A DNA stretch of 47,482 nucleotides from Ectocarpus siliculosus (taxonomy: Eukaryota > Sar > Phaeophyceae > Ectocarpales > Ectocarpaceae), in NCBI GenBank assembly GCA_000310025.1, contig FN648606.1, positions 73,716-121,197 of the forward strand. Direction: 5' to 3'. Position 1 is the first letter of the stretch; every line of letters starts with the position of its first letter. A program made the position numbers and the translations under genes. Below, one piece after another: positions 11,954 to 21,600 of the stretch. The notes beneath the pieces were generated by a model, which saw nothing but the letters and a program-made list of their open reading frames with translations, ran no database searches and had not been told where the DNA came from.

Positions 11954-12288
11954 ATTTTTTTTTTTTTTTTTTTTTTGTTCTTCACTTCAAATCAGCGCTC
12001 ACAGCACACAGCACTTGTAGTGCCGTTTATTCCAACCCGTGGTCACACAGAATAGCCTCTCTCTACCCTCCCCTCCTGCGGTACTTCGCCTTCAGTTTTT
12101 AATGCGAGAAGAGTTCAGCACTCTCTTCCCTCTGTGTACACACGAACTAGCGCTATCCACTTGGCCAGGAGCGGAAGCGAGAGAAAAACTCACTTTGCAA
12201 GAAAAGCTCGCCTACGCCGGGATTCGAACCCCTGACCTGACATCTAGAAGGTTACGAGGCTACCAACTAGACCACCGGGGCGACCGGC
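11954..12288 (-). mobile_element. tRNA-derived SINE with poly(A) tail
   Basis: On the minus strand the element starts near 12288 with a tRNA-like head. The head has an A box (GTGGTCTAGTTGGTAGCC) and a B box (GGTTCGAATCC, a perfect match to the pol III consensus). A unique body follows, and it ends in 22 A residues (11955-11976 as T on plus). The 13-bp sequence TCACCCGCGGCTC lies directly outside both ends (11941-11953 and 12289-12301), the expected target-site duplication. A diverged relative lies at 43866-44140. The tRNA cloverleaf is imperfect: the T stem pairs only 3 bp and the acceptor is poor. A functional tRNA is therefore unlikely. Confidence 0.85.
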
Positions 12289-12301
12289 TCACCCGCGGCT
12301 C
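12289..12301. repeat. Target-site duplication, right copy
   Basis: TCACCCGCGGCTC is identical to 11941-11953 and abuts the tRNA-like head of the SINE. Confidence 0.85.
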
Positions 12302-12561
12302 TCATTATCACCCACCGTTCATTACCTAGTTACAAGCCGCAATACTGCAGCAGCGTCGTTGCCGTGTCTTCAACGACAGATGCAGCCAACACATGCATTC
12401 CTCACACGAACGTCGCCACCAAGCCAAGCTTCCGCCCATCTCTCGCCGCGGGTTGTGCCCATACATTATCGGCAGTACGAACACGGCTCAACACACAGAT
12501 TTATTCACTCCGACCGGCAACACAATCCCGCGGGTGAACTTCTGTTCCAGATTACACAGGC

Positions 12562-12643
12562 GGTCCTCAATGATGGTACCCTCAATAGCGGAATGCCCTC
12601 TATAGCGGCACCGAAATCGCTTGGCACGCTATTATTGAGGACC
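12562..12643. repeat. Short inverted-repeat hairpin
   Basis: GGTCCTCAAT at 12562-12571 is the perfect reverse complement of ATTGAGGACC at 12634-12643. An inner pair, CTCAATAGCG and CGCTATTATTGAG, extends the palindrome, and between them CTATAGCGG repeats AATAGCGG. It could be a tiny MITE remnant. Confidence 0.5.
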
Positions 12644-12840
12644 ACCGACTACTCCGATCATTTTCATCTCTGCAGCAAAACATATCTGGCCTGTAAAGGG
12701 GCTTCCTAGCCTCTCCCTTGTCAGCTTCACTATTTTTTGTTCTATCGCTGCGTACACTGCTTCCTTCCAATCCCAAAAACGTCATCGCGTTCATGATGAA
12801 ACCCGCCAAAATAAATGCACATACATAATACGCAACTACA

Positions 12841-13044
12841 CACGACACAGTAACACACTCCCTGGACCGATTTTCAAAGCTCGATTTCTCAACAGTCGAG
12901 AGACTCACAACGCCGAAAACGGCGGCGTTGAAGCTGTCTTGTCAAGAGCTATCGTTTCGTTTATACTATTATGTTGCGGCCTCTTTTTTGTCGCGGTGTA
13001 ATCGAGCTTTGAAAATCAGTCCGGGGGTGTTTGATCTTGTGTCG
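12841..13044. mobile_element. MITE-like element with terminal inverted repeats
   Basis: The 23 bp at 12864-12886 (GGACCGATTTTCAAAGCTCG and on) match the reverse complement of 13000-13022 with one mismatch. Weaker matching continues outward to about 12841 and 13044, where CACGACACA faces TGTGTCGTA. The 113-bp centre has no coding potential. Size, long inverted ends and lack of genes fit a non-autonomous DNA transposon. No clear target-site duplication was found. Confidence 0.6.
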
Positions 13045-13206
13045 TATTGTTGTTGTTGTCTTCACATTAAAAACGGTACACATGAATCAGGAATATTTAT
13101 CAAGAATTACATGTTGGGCTTTAGCATCTGCAGGGGCGAATTGGAATAGGTCCGCAGAGGCGAAGCGGCGAGGCAGCAGGTGCTACTTGTTTCGTGTCTG
13201 CACGAA

Positions 13207-13292
13207 GTGCGCGGAGATTCGAGCCCCCACATGTCCCAAACAACCGTCAGAAGGTTGGGAGATCGCCTGTCGAACCACTCAGCCGCGTAACT
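13207..13292 (-). repeat. tRNA-like sequence (SINE head or tRNA pseudogene)
   Basis: On the minus strand an A-box-like GGCTGAGTGGTTCG (plus 13271-13284), an anticodon-arm hairpin CAACC-TTCTGAC-GGTTG and a B-box-like GGGCTCGAATCTC (plus 13214-13226) occur in tRNA order with a longer variable arm, as in Leu/Ser tRNAs. The acceptor ends do not pair, so this is more likely a tRNA-derived repeat than a working tRNA gene. Confidence 0.5.
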
Positions 13293-13640
13293 ATGTGGCC
13301 GACCGAGCTTTGGGTGATGGCACAACGCAGGTGTGTCCCTCCCGATCCAACACCGATAGGTAAAAAGAGCTGCTGAGGGCAAGATTGGCCGTGTGATCAC
13401 CAGACCACCAGCCGTGCGTACCACTCACTTCGACCTCGGCGCATTGCCACACCTCGAGCACATCGAATGCCCGCCATCTATGTGGCACTCATCAACGGTG
13501 CGCCGACCTCACATAAACTGCCGGAAGTCCACAAGGTCGCCTCGGGGTGACGGCGGAAGGAAAGCGAAGGAACGACCCGGGAACACACGCGCCCGACTGT
13601 CACGTTCTTCTTCCTTTCAGCAATACATAATACACACCCG

Positions 13641-14131
13641 CCGCCGGGCTGGGCACGGTGTCTGTCGGTGTCTGCATCTTGTCACTGCTGTGCTAGGTGA
13701 GGCTGGATGGCGATGACTTCACACCCACACTTTCGAGAGAGAAGTTCGGACACACAGCAGCATCCGTTTCCCCTAGGATTCTTTTGTTGTGCACGCACAC
13801 GCAACGCTAGGATTTTGTGCACGCACACGCATAGTACACCCGATGCTACAGCAGTTTTCGCCGCCGGGCTGGGCACGGCGACTGTCGGTATCTACTACAG
13901 TACATCTTGTCACTGCTGTGCTGTTATTGTCTTCTTTCAAAACGGTGAGGCTGAATGGCGATGACTTCACACCCACACTCTTTCGACACGGAGAAGCTCG
14001 GATACACAGCAGCACCCATTTCCCCTATAAGGATTCTTTTGTGCACGCACACGCATACACCCGACGCAACGCTAGGATTTTGCAAATGCACGCGCATAAT
14101 ATGTAGCGGACACCCGATGCTACAGCAGTTT
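13641..14131. repeat. Tandem duplication, 220-270 bp unit
   Basis: Copy one (13641-13857) and copy two (13861-14131) both open with CCGCCGGGCTGGGCACGG and both close with CACCCGATGCTACAGCAGTTT. Both share GGCGATGACTTCACACCCACAC and GTGCACGCACACGCA motifs. Copy two is longer through small insertions. No protein is evident. Confidence 0.9.
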
Positions 14132-15635
14132 CTGTTCTCCCCCGACAAAAAATTCGTTCCGATTTCCTCTCACACCAGCAACAGCCGTTGTAATTTGCGA
14201 TGTATTTATTGGGTAAGTTAGCCGGTGACCACGGCAATCGACCCCGTCAAGTGTTACTGCAGTAGAGGAACCGAAGAAGGCACTCGGCAGAGAGAACGGA
14301 ACGGTGAAGACAAAAACAACAACAAACAACAACAACAACAACATAGAGCCTTGGTTACACTCAGGCTAGGTTCCTCACGCGAGCAAGGCTAGGTTGCTCA
14401 CCCCAACCAACCCCATCCCTAACCCTCACCCACGGCCAACGCACGGCCTAGCGGCCGCGAACTGGACGAGCACGCGGCTGCGCCCCGTGCTCGGAATGCG
14501 GAACGGGGAGAAGGCGCTGGAGAGGAATCGGCCGTTAAAAACGCCCGACCAGTCAGAAAGCGTCAGTTAGTCCTAAAGATCCACACTATCAATGTGTAAA
14601 CACTAGAGCCTCAATGATGTGTAAACACTGCTGGAGCTGCGTGGTAATCACATGCAATAAATAAATTGGAAAGTCGGAGCATTATTATTGTACAGCGGCA
14701 GTGGTTTGAATGGTGCCAAGCTGTCAAGCTGTGAACACAATTGCTGAGAGTCGCTTGGCTGGCGAGTGCTGTTCCGAATAAACTCGTCCTGCTCACGCAC
14801 CCTAAGCAATCCGAGGTCCGCTTTTCCTTTGTACTGATGGACTTTCGTGTGACAAAACGACGGCGTCACGTACGGCATACAAAGACGGGCAATTTTGTTG
14901 TTGTTGCCTTGTCAGATTCAAAAACCGGTGGGTCTCTCGGTACACTTCTTATTCGATACCCATCCCGGTCCTCTTTGACAACGCCCGCCCTCTTCCGTGT
15001 TCACACGCGAACCACCGCCAAGAGGGTACGCACGATGTTACGTGGAGGCAACTTGCTTACTCTCTTCAGACAGACGGTGATGAACTCGTTGCGTTTTGCA
15101 CTGAAAGGCCGTACCTCGGTTCAGATTCCCATCCCGTGTCCGAGAAAAAAGGTTCTCGTCGGCGTCGGTAACCCCACCGACCTTCCGACCTTTTCGATGT
15201 GTTTTTCAAGAGCAAAATAGACTAGAAGAGAGACCGCTTCGTTAGGACGTCGCCACGGAGGCAGGGCCGCGAGCCTCGTCGTTGTAACGTTCTTGAGCCC
15301 AAGGAATTCAGCCGCGGTAAAGAGAGAAACGCCGAGGATGCCGGTGTGGGAAGAAGCAAGACACAATGCTTGCGTTTGGCACCGGTGTCGCGTCGAGGCG
15401 CAGGTCGCCTGAAGGCACCGCCGCGATCTCGTGCTCGCAGCTTTCGCGAGTTGAGAGAAACCGGCCGCGGAAAACACCGCGGTCAAGATTTCTTTTTTGG
15501 TTCTATTGTTTCTGCAGCAACACCAATCCTATTATTGCGATTGAAACCACATTTGGCGACAGTTTCGGTAGATTGTGCCTTGCGAAAAACCACAACTGCA
15601 ACAGTCATCCTCGCCTTTTCGCGCCACGGTACAGA
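14132..15635. other. Upstream region of the metalloprotease gene
   Basis: No recognisable coding family. It holds an AAC/ACA-rich run at 14310-14343, a small duplicated motif (GGCTAGGTTCCTCAC / GGCTAGGTTGCTCAC) near 14365-14400 and a short GC-rich, CpG-rich patch at 14440-14530. The promoter of the gene starting at 15636 should lie here, but no clear core element was identified. Confidence 0.4.
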
Positions 15636-18600
15636 ATGAAGCTGGCTGGGAGCTACTGCTTCCTGTTGGCTCTGTGCGTCTTCCTTGCGGACCACTTCTC
15701 TTTCGCCCAACCTACTGGTGGCCGGGTACCATCAGCACCTCGATATGGCCTAGCAAGATTCGCTGAGGAGGACGTCAAGGACACGGGCGTCGGACATGTA
15801 CATCCGATCCCTGAAGACGAACATCAAGTTGAAGAAGAGCTGGTTGAGGTGCTCGAGACCGATGAGCTGACCACTGGTGAGACAAGCGCTGGCGTTGTCA
15901 AACAAGCATTGTGCTTACGGGTAAGACGTACATGGGCGGCGTGAGAAATGACACGCAAAACAAATTTGGCAGCAACCGTACGACGGGTGAGAGGAATCGA
16001 AATCCGGTGTATGTATCAGGTGCAGGATAGATCAGGAAACAAATTCCCTCCCAAAACTTCCCAGAATTTTCCCCAAAGCGGCAGATATTAGCCCTTCGTC
16101 GACGACAACTAGTACGCCTGAAGCGGCATGTACTGCACTACAGTCGACCCCGACCCCGCTGTGAAGAAAAACCTCGCTATCGTCTTTTTGTGCCTTTGTC
16201 GCGGGGAGTTTCTTTAGGGTTTTCGCGGACAGCAGTATCGCCCCATCCCCTGGGTCAATGGAGGCGTGACATACGTCCAAAGATGCACCTCAGCAAGCAC
16301 GATAACTGAATATGAAAAACGGCGGGCAACGTCATAGGAGTGTGCCGAAATTTGTTCCAATACTTGTTACAATCAAGCTTTAGGTAGGATGAAATATCAA
16401 CAGCCTTTGGTCGACGGTGGTACGCTATCACCACACCCTGGTTCCTCTGAGCGGTATTCGAGTAACGCACAACAAGGACACGGATAACAATACTTCTTCC
16501 ACAGGAAATTGCAAGTCGTGTCTTCCACCCCCGTGTGGTTGACTTGAGAGTGAACGAGTTCACAGCATACTCGAAAAAAGGTAGTACAGAACGGGCCGGC
16601 GGTAAAGAAACGTCAAGGTCGGGTCAAGGTTCAACCTCTGATTTTGGCCCATGATACGGCGGAGTCCCCCATTGTGTAACAGTATTCATGTTGTGTTGAG
16701 TGCGGGTTCTGTACCCCGAGTTGTCGCGTTTTTTCCATCCCTTCCCGTCCCTTCCCTCGTACAAATAGGACCAACCGAAGCTGCTCAAGAAGAGAGAATA
16801 GAGCGCACCTCAGCCTCTGTGATCGACTAGCTTTTTCACCACCCAGGCCTACCACCGCCGTGTCTCCCTCTTCGCTCGAAAGGAATCTCGCATACCGACA
16901 CAGACAGCCGCACAGGCAGAATTCGCGGAGTAATAGCTTTTGCAGCCTCTCGGCGCATGTTGATTTTTTCGGTGGGCCCGTGGAGTATTAATGATACACC
17001 CTACAATGTTTTCCATCCACGGGGCAACACGTGTCTGAAAAATGGTGTCAAAAACCCGAGGGTTTTCCTTAAGTCAAGTGTCTTTAAGGCGGGGACGACT
17101 CAATATTTAATCTTGTAAATCTGACGGAATCGCGCTTTTCTCGCCAACAATGAACAAAACCAATTCTTTTCCGACCAAACGATCCGCGATTAATCGCGTG
17201 TTACTCGGAATATGTTCCCAAGCGATTCCGGCAATATTTAACCGGATCATCCATACATAGTCGTCCGGTTTTAATGTGAGACACACCTCTTTGTGTGTGT
17301 GTGTGTGTGTCGTGTGTGTGTCTTTCACGCGGGAAAACTTTCGAACGTCTTCAGTGGACAGTGGTATCACCATCCCTGGTGTCAACGGGGGCGTTCTATT
17401 CGTCGAAAGATGCGCCTAGACGAACAGCCAAGGAAAACATATACCAAGGTACCCCCGAAGTCTGGTCTCTTCACCGCACCCGAAGGCATCGATGCTGCAG
17501 CTCTCTACATGATTATGTATGGTAAACCTCACATTTGAACTTCTTTGGTGAACAAGTTGTAGCTAGAACAAGAGCGTGAAGTAGAGGGTACGCTGTCAAC
17601 CCACTTGTTCCTCTGCGCGGAATGCTAGTGCAACAAGGATACAGCCAAGAATGCGACTACAACGAACGGAGTGTTTCTGGTACCCAATCATGGCTTGCAC
17701 CCCCTCCCCCCCGTTCCTTCCCTATACCCTTAACTAGAGTTTCACGATTGACCGAACGCACAGCTCTCAGAAAGAAGGATTTGGTGCAACGTTTCACCGC
17801 ATTCGCCATCCTTCCCTTCCTGTACAAATTGGAGCAAACTCGCTCTAGCCAAGGCTGGGGGCTGTCATCGACGATGTAAGACGACTCAGGCCTACTTCGT
17901 CGTTTTCTACCTCTCTCGAAAGGAATCTCTGTGTACCCACACACACAGCCATCCGGAGGGTTAGGCCTCCCGGAGAATTTCTCGCGTTCCCGCCCGATTG
18001 TTGTCGGGGGGGGGGGCGTGGAGAAGAAACGACCCCGCGTGTACAGAACAGTCCTGCCGTTAAGAAATGTTTCCAGAAACGGAGACTAGCATTTCACGAA
18101 AATGCAGAATATAGGGCAAATAAACACCACCACTCAGAGGTGGTCCTAGACTAAACTCCGCGAAACGGCAGTGTTCGATAGTGGCGATGAAACAAGAAAT
18201 TGAGCCTCGACCTGATTATTCTGTCTCTTTTCTCTTGGCCCGTTCTGTACAACATCTGCAACGTTTAGCATGTGGTACACGATACGATGGTTCTCAGAAA
18301 AATCATGGGGAGTTTTCATATCCCTTCTGGTGCGCCTTTGAAGCGGGTACGACCGCATGTAATGGATAACTATTAATCGTTTTAAAATTGGGGATGGCAG
18401 TCATAGACTTGTACACTCCGATTCTCAGACCGATTGTTGCGCGCAACGGCTTGCCCTGTTTCAGCCTCCGACTCTTTGCGTTTGCGGATCCCTCCTCCGC
18501 TTCCGTATTTGCATCTCACTCTGCTTTCAGTTGTGGGAGACATCGAGCTCGGTGATCTGCTATGTGACAGCCTTGAGGATGCTTCAGACTCTAGCCTGTT

Positions 18601-21600
18601 GCGATTCACGATCAGCTCTACGGAGGTGAGGTCCGGGGGACAAGCACCCGCCGGTTGTTGGCAGATGATGACCTCGAGCAGCAGGTGTTGTGCCTTGCCC
18701 AGCTACTGGTGATGTCAGAAGGAGGAATGGTGACAGCGAAGGGGGCAAGACTTTCTGATGCGCAGCAGGACCGAACTGTCTTAACACCGAACAATGCGGC
18801 AGAGCATGGTTAACGGCCTCGCTCATAGCACTCGAACGTTCTTCATACCCTAGCTGGTGCCACACGACCTGCAGCCTTCCACGCAATATGTCATTGGGCG
18901 TTTAGGCAGGAGAACGCCGCAGACACTCTTGTCGAATCACCGAAACTGTTGCCGAATGCTTCGCCTGTCAACCGTTGCAAAATCGATACTTTGGTGACAG
19001 ACGGTGATAGCTGAGCGCACCTCCTACTCGTCCATTGACGGCAGCATTCTGCCGGACGGAAACACGCGCAAGGTGGGTCCACCAAACATTGCGGGGGGTG
19101 TACTCGTGTAAAACGCATACCGTAGTCTTGAGACGATTGACTTCGCTGCAATGCCGGGACGGGGCGATATACCCGCCCCATATTCGGCTCAAGCGCAATG
19201 CATGCCTACGTTGACGAAGGATTGTTGTGAAACCGCTTCTCTGAACTTTATTCCATGAAAGTGTCCCTGTTTGTACATGGAGGCCATGTCGAGAAAGTTG
19301 TCAACGGGAGGACGGTATCGTCCACACAAAGTCGTGCCATCACGTATACACTCCGGTTTACTCTTCCGAGTTGTCCGGTGTCCTGTCCGACAATGTAACT
19401 GACTGAGTTCCACGGCAATGAACCGCACAGCCTTTTCAGCGAGAGCAGGGCAATCAGCCCTTCGAGAGGGACTACAGACGACACACCCTGTTCACCCAGC
19501 ATGTTCTCTCCAGCCTTTATAGTATCAGGGTTTTCATCACTTCCTTGCCATCGTGCGTCTCCTACCTGCAACTCGTGCGCATCTCGAACGTCCTGTGGCG
19601 GCCTGTCCGTGGCTAGACCTGGCTGGGAGAAGTCGTCGACCCCGAACCCTCCGCCAATTCCATCCCCAGGACTGTCAGTATGACGTGGACCGACCCATGC
19701 GACGTTGAGGTAGGCGTCCTGGTGCAGGGTAGCTCAATGCCACCGGGTGCGATAAATTCCTGAGCAGAACGGGCCCGATGCTAGTAGCCGACTGCACGTC
19801 CCTGGGCAACTGTAGTCTATTGCCACAGGCTAGTAGGCGTCGTACGTGGTGTACGAAGTGGGCACGCATGTATGAACCTTACATGGCGGCTATCTCTTGT
19901 CCATCCTACGTGCTACAATCCGTACCGAGCATAACCTGGGTAGAATTGCAAGGTTTTCCGCAGTTCCCTGTGTCTGATGTCGCCGCCGTGTGTTTCTGGA
20001 CTGTTCGATTTCGATGCGTCCTCAGACTTTCCTCCTGAAGCTCGTGTCACGAAACTCAGACGGCAGCACCTCTATCGTCACATCCGTACCGTGCTCCGCC
20101 GGATCCAGCAGCGAAATTTGCATGGTGGAGGTGAGTGGGTTGTCGCTGCTTGGAGTTGGAGTTCTTCAGCGCAGAAATGTGCTTTTCTACATATGTGGTC
20201 CCGAGTTTGGCCGCGACTTGAACGGAGCAGCGAAATGTGGCCGTCTCACTTGTACGTGATGTTGAGGGCGATAAACAAGACCAGTGCAGGTGCGTCAGTG
20301 TGCATGCCGTAGTTTCAGAGAGGCCTTTGCCAGAGTTGCGACGCCCGACGTTCTGCTGAACGAAACGAGAAGGGATGAAACGATTCCAACTTGGGTTCTT
20401 GCGTTAATATCAGGGATTGCGACTATTGGAACAAACGTCCGTAGCAATTGAACGTGAGTGGCAGGCTGAACATCCGTACGTATGCATAAGCGGAGACTAC
20501 TGCCCTCTTGTTCGTGTTCGTATACAACGCGACAGCTCGAAAAGTTCTTCTACGACGAAAGCGACGCTGTGGACACCGCACAATCCTCTTCGTCAAGCTC
20601 CACTTCGAATTACCAAGGCTCTCGGATGCTAAAGGTGAGTTGAGACTATGCTCGGACGAGAAAGGTTTGTCTTCCGATACCTGATAGGCATCACAAAACC
20701 TTGAAGTCCTTCTGGTCTTGCGCACCAGGTGAAGATCGTACGAAACCACAGGCATAGTTGAACACACTATGCGTGTCTTCATCAAACACCCCGGCGAAGT
20801 GCTCCTCGAGGGTTTTGCATGCTGCGCCCTGCTAGCCTGCTTCCCACGCTCAAACGCTCGGTTGTTCTTCGCCCTGCTTCGTGTCTACGCGGTGTATCGC
20901 CCTCGACGCATCCTTTGATTTCGTGCCAGGAACGACGTGTGTCGACGACCTACACGAAGGAGGGATCGCATCGGTCGCAAGACATACCAAGCGATCGCAG
21001 CCTGCAGGGCACAACAGTGGTATGCTCTTTAACCCGAGAGCCAAGCGTAGATCAAGAAGAGTCGAAGTGAAGTAGTTTTGTTGACGAAAACCCTATCCCC
21101 GCGAGAGATACCGGCAGTTGCTCACGTGGACGCGAAGATCGCCGGAACCTCGAAAGCGGGTGCAGCTGTACGTACGTGCCTGGTAGCAGCCTCTTCGATA
21201 GTCTATCAATGCTCGAAAGATGATTCGCTTCACATTCCAAAACCTAACGCGCGACGAAAACGAAACCTACCGCCGGCAGTGCCAAGCCGGCCCGACGTCA
21301 TAGTGTGTAGTTACGAGCGAAGTGGATGCTCGCCCATTGTTGTACTAGTCAAGAAACGTTGTGTGTGCGTCAATTGTTGCATTAGAAAGCTGGCGATTTG
21401 TTTCACAACACGATGCCGATACCGCTTGGTCAAAGCACACCCACCTGGGAAGAGCGATAAATGTACATTCGAGCTAAACGAACTTCATCGAAGAGCAAGG
21501 ACAGACCTGGAACGATAAGTAGTGCATCCACTTAACGCCAAGGCGAACATATGCACTCAATAGTGTAGTGATGGCGATCTGTTTTGAGGTCGTTTCGAAT

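Larger units (their letters stand above)
15636..20634 (+). other. Signal peptide and propeptide exons of the metalloprotease
   Basis: ATG at 15636 opens a hydrophobic leader with likely cleavage after SFA. The donor at 15876 (ACTG|GTGAGA, phase 1) joins 18531 to give TTVVGDIELGDLLCDSLEDA. Exon 20026-20130 reads TFLLKLVSRNSDG and ends EICMVE. Exon 20536-20634 reads LEKFFYDESDAV, then a seven-Ser run, and ends SRMLK. That exon then joins in phase 0 to IDVLIFYSPE of the catalytic domain. A 40-nt alternative exon at 20414-20453 is possible but would shift frame. Confidence 0.7.

Noticed and set aside
12198-12288. Functional tRNA gene on the minus strand
   Set aside because: A and B boxes are excellent but the T stem and acceptor pair poorly, and the sequence is joined to a body, poly(A) tail and target duplications, so it is a SINE head.
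13641-14131. CRISPR-like array
   Set aside because: Only two long units with no short regular spacers. It is a plain tandem duplication in a eukaryotic genome.
14400-14430. Telomere-like CCCTAA words here and near 33885, 41505 and 43355
   Set aside because: Each site has only one or two units, too few for an interstitial telomere tract.
15121-15486. 121-codon minus-strand frame just upstream of the protease gene
   Set aside because: No domain, signal or homologous copy was recognised. Moderate GC makes a frame of this size likely by chance.
20414-20453. 40-base extra propeptide exon
   Set aside because: It has AG and GT edges but shifts frame relative to the next exon, whereas skipping it joins 20130 to 20536 and 20634 to 23144 cleanly in phase 0.
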